Source: Wyeomyia smithii | Lineage: Eukaryota > Arthropoda > Insecta > Diptera > Culicidae | Assembly (NCBI RefSeq): GCF_029784165.1 | Contig: NC_073695.1 | Coordinates: 55,785,967 to 55,849,966, forward strand | DNA length: 64,000 nt | Reading direction: 5' to 3' | Shown here: positions 1 through 10,839 of the stretch, one piece after another | Layout of the letters: each line of letters begins with the position of its first letter | Numbering within the stretch: the first letter of the stretch is position 1 | The notes under the pieces: generated by a model | The model's input: only the letters and a program-made list of their open reading frames with translations | Told to the model about the DNA's origin: nothing | Database searches by the model: none | Program-made: the position numbers and the translations under genes

Positions 1-158
1 GGCGAAAAATCTCTGGGATCACGCCTTCTCACGCATCTCATGAGGAAGTAAAGCCGTTGGCGCCGGTCCGTTAATAAACGGGTCGTGAGTTAGGGTCCTG
101 GGTGTGGAGTCGCCTCCCTGGGCGTTGGTGATTGGCCACAACAGTGGCGGAACTGTAA
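1..158 (+). mobile_element. tRNA-derived SINE, 3' part cut by the window edge
   Basis: This stretch is nearly identical to the 3' half of the complete SINE at 25473-25826: window base 1 corresponds to base 25641. The match runs through the motif GTAAAGCCGTTGGCGCC and stops after GGCGGAACT near base 158. The copies differ by a small indel near base 30 and a few substitutions, so both are young. The head with the polymerase III boxes would lie upstream of the window. The A-rich tail of the other copy is absent here, so the end is truncated or diverged. Confidence 0.85.
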
Positions 159-1041
159 CATGTATGTTTTGTCAACCTTCCAAAGAAGTTATTAGATGAA
201 GACCCATGAACAGTATTCTTTCCGTTATGCAGAATCAGAAAAAGTTATGAGTCTTCTTTCTGTTGAAAAATTAAAAACGCCAAAAGTAAGGCCTTGTTCT
301 ATGAAACAATTTTTCTAAAGACATTGAGTACATAAAATCAGTTTTTCACAGTCAAATCTAGAACGATCACAATTTTTCGAGCTTAGACCACTGTGTACTG
401 TGGGGTTTTCAAATAAATCTTTCCACCAATTGTTAATGTTTTGAAATATAAACCTTGAAATATGTAGAAACTATTTTGGAAGTTATTTCATGAAATTGTG
501 GTTGAAAAACGTACTTTACAATAAGTATTTTGTCGTTTTTATATCACTTTTTTGTACTTTACGACCTTCAAAAGGGCATTACTCAAAAATGTACCGTACA
601 ATGATTTTGAAATTTTGACCAGAGATTCTGAACGTCATAACGAATCGAATGGTGTACTCAGATTCTTTGGTGCATTTTTTTTTCATAATAACGGTCTGTG
701 GGAGCACCGTGTATGATTTTATGGACTACAAGGAATAGGAAGACAATCCTTACCCTGTATGCGCACAAATATCAACAAATATCAATTTTTATCTATGTTG
801 TAAAGTGGGTTCCAAAATTTGTGAAACTGAATACGAATTGCAAAAAGCAACCAAAACTTAACATTTATAACAATTTGCTTTCTAACAATAACTTGGTTTC
901 AGTTACAGCGTAAATGTGATGTAACTCTAGATTCCAACAAAATAACTGAGGTAGTTTCAAACAACCGCGCTATAATTTAACGAAGCAGATTTTTCTTTCT
1001 CAATCAGTTACTAACCTGTTACCAACTTGCCTTTCTTACAG
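159..1041. other. AT-rich sequence, probably intron
   Basis: No coding signal was seen. A 71-codon open frame at 698-913 has no recognisable composition or motif. The stretch ends in a pyrimidine-rich tract and CTTACAG, a good splice acceptor for the exon at 1042, so it is best read as the upstream intron of that gene. Confidence 0.5.
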
Positions 1042-1116
1042 TATCCTTGGACGTCAAGTTATAATCCAACAACTTCGTTCTATTCGTCATCTAGTTCCAC
1101 CCACGGGAGCAGTAGA
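1042..1116 (+). CDS. Internal 75-nt exon of the Ser/Arg-rich WW-doublet protein
   Basis: This small exon is inferred from splice signals. It follows CTTACAG and ends AGTAGA before a GTACGT donor. It is 25 codons long with no stop in the used frame, and its peptide begins YPWTSSYN and ends THGSSR. That matches the Ser/Tyr-rich composition of the start of the next exon (FSSEPSSSRF). Both junctions are phase 0, so it joins the 1846 exon without disturbing the frame. Reading past the donor meets a stop four codons later (VRVTG*). The start codon must be further upstream, outside this window or in an exon I cannot see. RNA evidence would settle whether the exon is constitutive. Confidence 0.7.
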
Positions 1117-1845
1117 GTACGTGTCACTGGGTAGCTATTTTGTGTCGGTTGTGTTTCCTCGTGTACAATATACCATTCCAAAACTGTTGACCGTCTCTCT
1201 ACGTGTAACATCCAACAATCCAGTCGATACACTTTCCATCTACTTCTGTGCGCCCTATTTTAGTATGGTTCCATTATATGTATTTTGATTGTATTCTTCC
1301 CACAAAAAAATTAACCTAAACCCCATTTTGCGGAAACATCTGTTGACCTAAAAATCGAAAAAACACTTGCAGCTAAGCTGCCAGGTCGTCCCGTTTGATT
1401 GACAGACCAGCCGTGTTTCGGCCTGTTACTTCGGTTCTGTTTCATACGGGTAGGATATTTTTGGCAGCACTTTAGTGGTTCATTTCGCCGCCACCACAAA
1501 CACACCAACAGAGGCCAATAAACATTAGCAGTTATTCGAGAGATCGAATTTATATCGTGGCGTTTTAGGTTGGAAACAGGGATTCCAATGCGAACATCAT
1601 CATTCAACGTTTTTTTACACTTACTTGCATGTGTCTGTCTCGGTTTATTGCACATTGTGTAAATTGAATTTAATTGTGACACAGGCACAATGCCGTTGAA
1701 AGATGCTGCCAAAAGTACCAACTATGCCAGCGCCAGCGATTAGCTGAACCTATGTCAATAATTAGGCTCTATCCCTTGTTCTTGCATACTCAGTTTAGTC
1801 GAAGCAGCGATTCTAATTGAATTTTTTTATCGTTTTAATTTGCAG
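1117..1845 (+). other. Intron between the first two visible exons
   Basis: A 729-bp intron running from a GTACGT donor to a T-rich tract and TTTGCAG at 1839-1845. An open frame on the minus strand (1311-1721) has no recognisable family features and is not supported. Confidence 0.7.
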
Positions 1846-4800
1846 TTCTCGTCCGAACCTTCGAGCTCACGGTTCAGTTCGTTGAGTGGAAGCAGCTTCC
1901 GGCCGTCGTACGCTTCCGGTACATACCGATCTCCACGCACTGCTTCTTCAAATGTGTCGACCTACATTAGTCGCTATTCCAGCCTTGCCGCGGACAAGGA
2001 AAAGGAAAAGGAACGGGAGAAGGCTAAAGAAGAAGAGAGACGTCGCGAGCGGGAACGGGAGCGGGAACAAAGAGAGAAGGAGCGCGAGAAAGAACGAGAA
2101 CGCGAGAAGGACCGGCTCATTGAAACTTCCCGGAAGTTAGAGGCGGAGCTAGAGAAAGAGAAACCAAAGCCAATTAAGAAGTCCGCCCTCATTGCGGCCA
2201 AATATGGTGGGACGGCAGAAAGCGAAGAAACGACTAAGGCGGGAGCGAAAGCAGCCGTGTCTAAACCGAAAAAGGACAACGCTCCACCGGTTACGTACAC
2301 TACCAGATATGGCAAAACAGGAGTGACTCGAGAAAAATCCCGAGAACCAAGTCCCGCGGCTAGATCGAATTCAATAACTCACCTAACCGCAAATCGTTCT
2401 AAAGCTCCTGATGCGAGTCCTGCCGGTGGAGTTGCTTCCAGCAAAATTCGTTCTAGAGATCCCAGTCCAGCGCTCGATAGTAAAAAGACAAGTGGATATG
2501 CAGCGGCCATTGCTAGTAAGCTCGAGAATGGAATTCAATCGTTGACGAGAGAATACAAGAGACAAGCATCGAACACGGCGGGAGGTTTCCTCCAGAACAG
2601 AGCCAGATCCCGAGACCCTAGTCCTACGGTTCGAACGAAAACTTCCAGAGAACCCAGTCCAGTAGAAACGAAAAAGATTACGAAATCATTCACGGCACGA
2701 TCAAGAGATCCAAGCCCAGCAATGGTTGCTAAGCCTAATGCAGTTACCAGTAAAGTCGCTCCAACCGAAACGAAAAAGTTCTCCAGCAGTGTTGCTATTC
2801 GGACTGGTGTACGCTCTAGAGATCCCAGTCCAGCGGAGTCCAAAAAAATTCCATTGTTTACTTCCAGTAAACTGCGGTCTCGAGATCCAAGCCCAGTGAG
2901 TAGTAAAGCATCGACCTTTTCAGGAGGCTCTCTTAGAACTAGAGTACGAGATCCAAGCCCGGTAGGAGCAAAACCCGCACAAGTTTACACCAGATCACAC
3001 ACCGCATTGGATAAATCAACTGGAATGCAGTCTCTAACACTACCTGTAACGAGAGCTCGAGATCCTAGTCCATCATTTCTGAAGGCACGCAGCCGCGATC
3101 CAAGTCCTGCACTTAGCACATCCGGAACTAGGCGGTCTTCGCGTGAGCCAAGCCCAGCTGAGTCTATTCGTAAAAAGTACGGTCTCAACAGCAGCTCCTA
3201 CCGACCTTACGGCCGTAGTAACAGTGCGTTGAATACCACTTCGTCTCGTCTGCCGGCAAATTCTAGTCCAGTTCCTGGTGGAGTTGCACTCTCCTATATG
3301 ACAACAAACGAGGCGACAGCAGCTAGAATCAGCCGACCTTCGTCAAGAATTGCCAACACCCAATCACGGGAAGCCTCTCAATGCCCATCACCTCTGCTAA
3401 TTCGAAGTCAAATTTTCTCCCCTGAACCGGTGCAGATCGTAGAAAATGGCAAAAAAGAGGGTGCAGAAGAAGATAGTTCATCGACAACGGACTCTACGTC
3501 TAGTGAGGAAGAATCCTCCGAAGAAACCGAAAGTAGTGTCGAACCTGAACCGAAAATATTCATTGAAATCACATTGGTAACACGGGGCACTTCTCCAACT
3601 CCACCAGGCTCTACGCCGTACATCCGGGCCAGGCGTGCTGAAATGTGTAAAACTGTTGAAAAAACAATCCAAAAGCAGCTGCTGAATGTACAAACAGCTG
3701 ATAAAGCGGTCCAATCGGATCGGATGGATGACTCGACCAGATACCTTAGGTACAATCAACCAACAACGAGAAATTGGTCACCTTTTCTCGACTCGAAGTT
3801 TAGCTCTAGCGGCTCGTCTGGGTACACCAGATATTCAAGTGCATCCTCCCGATACAGCCGAGACAGTCAAAGTCAAAGTCGTGAAACCAGCGTGTGCTCC
3901 AATCGCAGTGATATCTCCACCGAAAAGAAAGATGAGAAACTCTCAGCACTGGCAGCGCGCGTGAAAGAAATGAGCCTTTCGAAATCATTTAGTCCCAAAG
4001 CTAACACTTCCGGTGCTAGTAGATCGTCAACTAGTACTCCTTCATTCAAGCAAAAGACGCCACCAAAACAAAAATCGCCAGAAAAACCCCCACCAGCTCC
4101 GACGAAAGATGGATCACCGACAAAAGTAGCCACGAACGCGACGAATTCCAGAATAAACAAAGACTTCCGCAAGTCTGCCCTGAATATGGGCCCAGCACCA
4201 GACAGACCAAGAAAAGGATCAAACGCTTCCAGCAAATCCAGCTCATCGACGTCGTCTGCATCAACGGCGACACCGACAGCGGAAACCATCACTCAAAACG
4301 GCACCAGCAGTCGAATACCTCAGAACACTCGATCCAGTGCAAGTCCCGCCCGCCGTTCCGATCGATCATCGTCATCCAGTTCGGAAGTAAGCACCTCCAC
4401 TACCACTTCGACAACCTCAACGGAGTCCGGCGGAAAAACACGCCAATCGTCACGCGTTACATCATCCGCGGATCCAGTAACCGACACGTCAAATGCCAAC
4501 AACGAATTGCTAATGCGTGCGATTCAATTGGCCACTAACTTTGTTAACAAGAACCCTATCGGGTGGAATGATACCAATAGTGTGACTAGCGCGGCCGAAA
4601 GTTTAGACCAGGGGTCAAAATCTGGCTGGGAAGCGGGAACGCATTACATGGAAAGCATAAAAGATGAAGATTCCTCCGAAGAGGAAGAGGAGGATAATGC
4701 CGAAGACGAACGCCGTAAGTCCGTGTTGTTACAGGCTAAATGGTGGGATAATGATACTGGAGTCGTTCAGCATGCGCCGGTTTCTGCACAAGATGTGTCA

Positions 4801-6131
4801 CCACAAAGCAACACTTTGATGTATCGCATTCGACCCATCCAATCTGGCGAGAAAGCTTGGTGGATGAACGATGGCCAGGACAGAAAGGAGTCATCCGATG
4901 AGTCACCGGTTAGAACTAATGGTGGTGATGAGCGTTTAGAAACGGATGAAATCGTCCAAAACGGTGAAGACATCGATTCAAATACCACTGAATTTGGTTC
5001 ACCTTTAAGGTCTATAAAGCTCTCTAAAATTAAATCAGGAGAGAAGGCCTGGTGGATGATGAGTAGCGATAATATAGCAGCGAAATCGAAAACATCATCA
5101 GGCAGTGTAAGTAAAGCTCCTTCCAAAGAGACCTCACCGGACAAGAAAAGCCCAGGGTTCACGCTGTACACTCTCGAGGCTGAAGATCAAGCATGGTGGG
5201 ATGAAGCAATGGCTGATCTGGAGAAAAAAGAAAAATCCAGCACAGCCAGTAGTAGTAGCAAGGCTCCTTCGAAAGAGTCAACACCTGAGCCCAAAACTCA
5301 AGAGTTCATCATTTCTCGTGTCAAATCAGGTGAACGAGCATGGTGGATGTGCAGTACGGAAAAGATCAACGAAACTGCGAACAGTGACGGATCGGTTCGT
5401 GAGTGTAGTCCGGTAAAAGCGAGACCATTCAAAATAACCCGGATAGAATCGGGCGAAGCTCCCTGGTGGATGACAGAAACGGAAAATGTTACTGTTTCCA
5501 GATCCGGATCTAAGACGAATGTTGTCAGCAGATCAAACAGTTTCAATTCGAAACAATCCAGTCCGACCAAGTATAAGATAACTCGAGTAGAATCTGGTGA
5601 GCAAGCATGGTGGATGGATGGTGCGGAGGAAAAGAGTGTTAGTCCACAAAAGTTGTCCTCTTTCATTGAAAAACATGGCGAGGAGGAACACCACCAGTCT
5701 CAAATGGACAGTGAATTAGATGAGGAGATTAGAAATATAGGAAAGTTTGTTGCTGGTCTACCGCAATTCCCCAACGGTGAGTTCACCGTCGAGACGGTCA
5801 TCGAAGCTCCCTTGGGCGATCGTGCTAGCCCGGAAGGGGTCGAAGACGCTAAAGATACCCTTCGATTGTCACCTTACGACAACATTCCTACGACCGGCAA
5901 TGCATCTAGTTCTGATGCGAAAACATACCAACAAACTGAGCTGGACCGGAAAGCGGCGCAATCACCGGTGTTTATTTCACGTCACACCAACATCGATGAT
6001 CTGCTGGGCGGATCATGCCACCCGCTCAGTCCGACGATTGATCGTTTGTTTGTAATGGACGGTTTGCAGGAAATCTCACCACAGGACGTGCGGGTGCACG
6101 ACAGCACGGCGCAGTTCATCTATGGCAACAG
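1846..6131 (+). CDS. Main exon of a large disordered Ser/Arg-rich protein with RSRDPSP and AWWM repeats
   Basis: I do not recognise the gene by name. The exon (1,428 codons plus 2 nt) starts after TTTGCAG; the continuous frame seems to open at a TTG at 1840, but that lies in the splice acceptor and is not a real start. Numbering from 1846: residues 1-50 are Ser/Tyr-rich; about 50-115 are a highly charged Glu/Arg/Lys stretch likely to form a single helix or coiled coil; about 162-440 hold eleven motifs of the type RSRDPSP or SREPSP, likely proline-directed phosphorylation sites; about 540-560 are Ser/Glu-rich and acidic; about 560-615 (IFIEITLVTRG then RARRAEMCKTVEK) look more conserved; a Ser/Thr/Pro-rich linker follows; about 885-972 have NNELLMRAIQLATNF and an acidic patch. 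Seven Trp-Trp doublets lie at 4741, 4858, 5050, 5194, 5341, 5464 and 5608, mostly SGE-x-AWWM. The C-terminal part (GKFVAGLPQFPNGEF) looks ordered. No enzyme domain, signal peptide or membrane segment is seen. A cytoskeletal or scaffold role is a guess from composition. Confidence 0.9.
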
Positions 6132-6250
6132 GTACGTGCGAGTGCTTTGGCCGACGACGTCGAGTGCTTTTGCTATAAAAAGCACACCCGACAGCGTCGT
6201 CGGTTTGGTTATTCATACTCACCATACGTTGTTTGGCTGTTTCGTTGCAG
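6132..6250 (+). other. Short intron containing a strong hairpin
   Basis: The donor is CAG|GTACGTG and the acceptor TTCGTTGCAG. The 119-bp intron is not a multiple of three. If retained, translation continues in frame from the main exon through 6294 and ends in an unrelated tail (GNRYVRVLW to DWGMIW), so the continuous open frame overstates the protein. Inside is a two-part hairpin: CCGACGACG (6151-6159) pairs with CGTCGTCGG (6195-6203), and GTGCTTTT (6164-6171) pairs with AAAAGCAC (6178-6185). Confidence 0.75.
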
Positions 6251-6290
6251 GTTCAAAAGTGGTGACGATGAGCGACTGGGGAATGATTTG
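6251..6290 (+). CDS. Small 40-nt exon continuing the Ser/Arg-rich gene
   Basis: This exon lies between the TTGCAG acceptor and a GTGAGTAC donor. Joined to the two leftover bases of the main exon, the frame reads R-FKSGDDERLGNDL and ends in phase 0, with no stop. Its charged composition fits the preceding C-terminal region. The gene continues, since no stop codon is reached before the donor. I could not identify the next exon in the following 57 kb, so it may be short, buried among repeats, or beyond the window. Confidence 0.7.
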
Positions 6291-7093
6291 GTGAGTACAG
6301 CATACGAATTCTTCTTCATTCTTTGTATTGATTATTATAGTTATTATTTTGGTTGAATACAATCAGTATAAAATTTTTATAGGATGAACATTAATACAAA
6401 AAATAACGAAAAATATTGGGAAAAAATTAGATGCAAGAAATTTCAAACAACTCCGCACTCGTTTTTTTTGTGTTATTTCATAGATTTATTTCCAATTTAA
6501 CTATTACTTCTAAATTATTCACTCAATTCAAAAAAAAAAAAAAAATCATCCAAAATTGAAAAAATAAATAAAATACCTAAATGTTCATTTGAAATGATTT
6601 TTTGCTGTCCAACAGTGGATTGTGTAAAAATAATCAGACATGTCTATGGTTGTTTCTGGAGAATTACGAATAACCTATGGGAAACGCGTATTTTATCAAA
6701 AAATCAAGCAGTCTGAGCCTAAACAAATGCATTTTTATAGTTGGTCACCATGAGCTTTTTAATTGCAAATGACTAGTTAAAGCATTTAAAATCATTGGAA
6801 TACAAATCTTATACATAATAGTGAAATTGAAAGAAAAATCTTTGAAAATCAATTTTTAAGAAAAAAAAATTATCGGATATTTCTCCATCCAAAATTTTTT
6901 GCCAAAAAATTTACTGTGACCTCAACTGCCCATAATCGCATATTTGTAACATTTGCAAAATTAGTTGTTCGAGCAAATCGCACTTTTATATTTTGACCTA
7001 AAATGCATTGTTACTAATATATTCTCGCAAATAGACACTTTAACTTAACTCAGTATCATGAGGAAAGCACTACTTTACACTATGTATACATTG
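6291..7093. other. AT-rich intron-like sequence
   Basis: This follows the donor GTGAGTAC. It is AT-rich with homopolymer runs (for example poly-A near 6530). No coding, RNA or structured repeat was seen. Confidence 0.5.
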
Positions 7094-7101
7094 AATATTA
7101 C

Positions 7102-7907
7102 TAGGGACAGTGGTAAATCGCGATTTCGCGGAAGCCGCGAATTCCGCGAAATCCTGCGTCGGCCCGAAATTTACAAAAACCCGCGAAATGCCGCAAAAGT
7201 AATGAAAAATAGCAGCGTTCTATGTCAATCTTGAAACATTTTTCGAAACCTGCGAATTTTCTTAAAAACCAGCGACACGGACAAAGCTGAAGAATACTGG
7301 GCACCTCGAGGGCAACTTTTCCTACGCAACCAATAAAATGAAACAGTACTTCTGCTCTCTTACAACGCGATTTTGTCAACCTGGAACTGTCTTCGGTTGC
7401 TAGATCCTCTTCGTGCAAATATTTTGGCGATTGATAGAATTCCAGAGTGTTCGAAGTTGCTAAATGATCTAAGCACCTACTAGTAAGCAATTTGAAAATA
7501 GCTGACAGTGAGATCGGTACGGTATTATAATTTTTGTAGGTATTCGGATCGCGGACGTTTTCCTGAGGTTTTTCCGGTTGGCAAAAAATATTTATCAATT
7601 CCTGGAAACTCGGAAAATACGAAACGCAGCGTGAGCCACAACTACGTGCCTATCGACACCAAAATATAACTGAACACAATTTGACGCAGTATGTACTTAA
7701 AGTCAGTGATGCAAAGAAATTATGAATCGTACGGTTAAATTACCGTATGTTAAATTAAATAAAAAAGTTGTTTCTTATTGTTACGAAAAAAAATAGTAAA
7801 AAATAGTGTAAAAATAGTTGCCGCGAAATTACCGCGAATTTTGAATATTTTTTATTTTGCCACCCGCGAAATTTCAACTTTTTTGCCGCGAATTACCACT
7901 GTCTCTA
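7102..7907. mobile_element. Non-autonomous hAT-type element with 8-bp target duplication
   Basis: The 806-bp element is bounded by a perfect 8-bp direct repeat AATATTAC (7094-7101 and 7908-7915). Its ends are inverted: TAGGGACAGTGGTAA at the left, and TAGAGACAGTGGTAA when the right end is read on the minus strand. TCGCG/CCGCGAA motifs are repeated inside both ends. The 8-bp duplication and TAG(A/G)G-type ends are the hallmarks of hAT transposons. A 165-codon open frame on the minus strand (7101-7598) shows no zinc finger or hAT dimerisation motif, so I treat the element as non-autonomous. It probably depended on a transposase elsewhere. A fragment of the same end occurs at 9935-9976. Confidence 0.8.
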
Positions 7908-7915
7908 AATATTAC

Positions 7916-8358
7916 TTTTGAAGTCAAATTGGTTGAAATTTTTGCAATAATACATTTATGCCGTCACTTTCAAGCTACTTTTGGAATATATCACAGGGAA
8001 AATGAAGTTTTTCATGTATTCCACAAGCATGAGCTCAACACCAGAAACTGATCACCGGTGGTTGGTTACCAGACCAGAATAACTTCCGAGTTCCAAAGGA
8101 TGCAGATGTTGATTTGGATGGAAACTTTTTTGACAAAAAAGTTGAAAAAGTTAAGTAGTGTGACAATTATGCGGTTATTTACGCTATGTGACAAAACAAC
8201 TTGGTATTTTTTGGGACTTTTTTCACACAAACATAAGCATATTTTTCCAGATGTAAAAAGTACATACTATTCTAAGCATTTCCCAATAAAAAGCACGAGA
8301 TCCATAAAATGTCGAATGTTACAATTATGCGATTACAGAAATGAAAATTTAACAAATA
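7916..8358. other. Unassigned AT-rich sequence
   Basis: Short open frames at 7857-8051 and 8058-8405 look like chance. The right part may be a worn internal piece of the foldback family that follows. Nothing else was seen. Confidence 0.3.
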
Positions 8359-8507
8359 ACACTGTGCTACAAATGAAAAAAAAAATGCAAGAACTTCTAA
8401 AGTGACCTAGTGTAGGTTGTAGGTGTTGTAGAGTGTAACATTCGCTCATACTAAAATTTTCCAAACACCCCCAAAATCTAAATTTATGGTCAAAATACGG
8501 TTTTGGA
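8359..8507 (+). repeat. Fragment of the foldback family also found at 39.0-40.6 kb
   Basis: It begins ACACTGTGCTAC and continues through GAACTTCTAAAGTGACC, GTGTAGGTTGTAGG, CATTCGCTCATACT and CAAACACCCCCAAAATCT. These blocks appear in the same order at the outer end of the large hairpin (39011 onward). Similarity is lost after about 8507, so this is a truncated single arm. Confidence 0.8.
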
Positions 8508-9126
8508 TTGCGTGTAGTTTTGAGCATTTCAAACTAAGCTTAACGCTTAAATACAATCATTTAGAAAGCTGCGATCTTCGGCAAAGTTGTTAAGGCGGGT
8601 CACCTTAACCGTTATGTGCTCGACTGGGTACCTTTTTAGGTTTTATGAGACGAAATTCCATACTTCACTGTAATCAAAAGTGATAAGTCTCTGTGACATC
8701 TCCAGCTCCATAAAAGGTAACAAGCGGGGGTCAATGGGGAAGAGGGAACTACATTTTTACCCCTTGCATGCCCGGTGGGGTGCCCGGGTACACCCGAATT
8801 GAAATTCTTGTAACTTTGGCAACTCTCCTCCGATTTCGATAATTTTAGCACCAAAACATTCAGTAGCTTCTCTACGTTGAAACCTGTGGGTTGTTGCCGG
8901 AAATCCAGTTTTTTGGGGATATGTTTCGAAATTGAAGAATTTTATGAATATTCGAAAAAAATCTTACAATTATTGGTTCGAAGTTTATAAAATTACTTCC
9001 ACAGGCCATTTGTGGGGTCTTGGGTGTTATGATGACATGCCCTTAAAATAGTCCTTCCGGAACATTTTACACCGGGGCTTCTAGTGGCCATATAAACAAT
9101 TAAATACAATTAAAACAATTAAATCG
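8508..9126. other. Probable dispersed repeat with GC-rich CCCGGGTACACCC segment
   Basis: It has a GC-rich island around 8700-8800 with GCCCGGTGGGGTGCCCGGG, then AT-rich sequence. The style resembles dispersed culicid repeats, but only one copy is visible here, so the boundaries and class are not supported. No coding signal. Confidence 0.3.
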
Positions 9127-9232
9127 TCGCGTACCATCCAATATGAGTATTCAATATGGGATCGGAAAACGACTCCCGACGCTATTTTGAATTTTAAAAT
9201 GGCGACTTCCGGTATCTGAAGCAGAGCTGCGA
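9127..9232 (+). repeat. Single diverged copy of the ~125-bp monomer
   Basis: The blocks CCAATATGAGTATT, GACGCTATTTTGAATTTT and AAAATGGCGACTTCCGG occur in the order seen in the array at 12540-13138 and again near 56400-56800. It is one monomer long. Confidence 0.7.
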
Positions 9233-9934
9233 TTAATCCAAGCAACATGCTGACTATGACGTGAGAGAAAATATCATCGCACTCGTTTCTTTCTCTCATG
9301 AATAGCCAGCAACCATCACAGTAAGCGTGGAGATCCGACAAGTGATTTAATATCTTGTCTCTTTTGTAGCCATTCTCTGGTTCTCATTGTCGACCGTCGT
9401 GAATATACAGAGTTCACTCGGAAATATCACTGCAATGCAAATCGAGGTGATTTTTGGAACATCAGAAATCGTTTCAGTAGCGTTATTATGTCAATGCCAG
9501 CTAGAAGTTTGTTGCTATCAGAATTTTTTAAATTTGATCTGCTTTGCGGTCCGTGACGATCCCAACTCAAGATATGGCCACCAATGAACTAGGTTTAGAA
9601 TTTCAAACCAGTGGTTATAGGAGTCGCTTGATGGGCTGGCACAACAACCCCGAGTATTCGGAACACAACCGGAACAGGTCCGCATTTTTACATTTTTCAA
9701 TGAGAGGCATGGTAGGATTTTAAGCACTTCTAAGCACTGCTTTGATCATCGTTACCATGTTACTGAAACATATTCCGGCCATATATCCGAAACCAGTCGA
9801 TTAACTCAGTCGGATGGCCGCATCCTCTTCGTTAAAACAAAATATGAATGAAAACTAGAAGGAAAGCAAAACCGTTCCGAACCGAAATTGAACAGTTTCA
9901 AAGTTGAACCGTGCCAAAATTTAAGTTTTCTGTT
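9233..9934. other. Unassigned sequence
   Basis: No gene, structured RNA or clear repeat boundary was found. The short open frames are not convincing. Confidence 0.3.
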
Positions 9935-9976
9935 TTGCCACCCGCGATTCATTTTTTGCCACGAACTAACACTGTC
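9935..9976. repeat. Fragment of the hAT-type element end
   Basis: TTTTGCCACCCGCGA, then TTTTTTGCCACGAA and ACACTGTCTTTAG, resemble the right end of the element at 7102-7907 (TTGCCACCCGCGAA to CCACTGTCTCTA). It is a decayed solo end. Confidence 0.55.
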
Positions 9977-10789
9977 TTTAGTTTAACCTACAACAAGCAC
10001 AATATTCAAGAATCAAATTAATAAACTCATGCCGTCAAAACACAAATAAAAATGCAATATTATTTTTCAGATATGGGACCATTTGAAAAATCTTAATAGA
10101 ATTCTTTTTATTACACTTGGTGTTATGAAGAAGCATATTCTCTACTGAGAATAAAAATGAATGATCATACAGATTCAAAAGGTACCAAACTGAAATACGC
10201 TCAGTTACAAAACGAAGTAATAGTTGTTTATTGACAATGCTCTTAGTCGGCGTGCAGCCAAACCGAACCAAGCGTCGAAAAACATTTATCGCCGCAATTG
10301 GTGTGTACAAGGTGTTACAGAGAATTTTTGTTATAATACAGTTATCAAATGCTCAAACGATTTCGTTACTTCATAATAGATAGATTATTACTTCTCAACT
10401 GGGTGTCAATAACTCAATCTGTGAAAACGGCGCTTAGTTCGGTCTGATCGCATGCCGACCATATATCAATATCATACATATCAATTGAAGAAAAATCATT
10501 GATTTTATGTTTGCTATCCTCATAACATCATGCTGTCAGAATGAACTTGATATTTCTGCTGGTTCAATCTCAGTACAGCCATACCCGAATGATCGAGAAA
10601 GATAGCAAGAAAAAAATGAGAGTGAGAGTTGACGCTAAGAGAATCATTGTTACATCGCAAACTCTTTTGTAATGAACCATGCATCGTAGTTGGCTGATTC
10701 TGGTGTTGCATCATTTTGGCGTGATGTCAGTAGTATGATATTGACTTTCCGCAGCTCTGATCTGAAGAGAATTAAATTGGTCTATTACC
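9977..10789. other. Unassigned AT-rich sequence
   Basis: No supported gene or repeat structure was found. Confidence 0.3.
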
Positions 10790-10839
10790 ATACAATATGA
10801 GTATTTCCGGAATCGGGATGGTACCCAGAGACCGGAAAT
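10790..10839 (+). repeat. ~125-bp monomer fragment interrupted by a LINE
   Basis: CAATATGAGTATTTCCGGAA and CCAGAGACCGGAAATCAAC are monomer blocks. They stop exactly where the TTTA-repeat tail of the LINE begins, and related monomers resume after the LINE near 12560. The LINE therefore sits inside an existing monomer array. Confidence 0.65.

Noticed and set aside
1840..1845. TTG start codon for the large + frame
   Set aside because: The TTG lies in TTTGCAG after a T-rich tract, a textbook splice acceptor, and an upstream exon joins in phase.
1974..5666. Minus-strand and frame-shifted open frames within the main exon
   Set aside because: They mirror the Ser/Arg-rich and Trp-rich coding strand and have no features of their own.
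7101..7598. hAT transposase gene inside the 806-bp element
   Set aside because: The 165-codon frame lacks a zinc finger, catalytic boxes and the C-terminal dimerisation motif, and runs into the terminal repeat.
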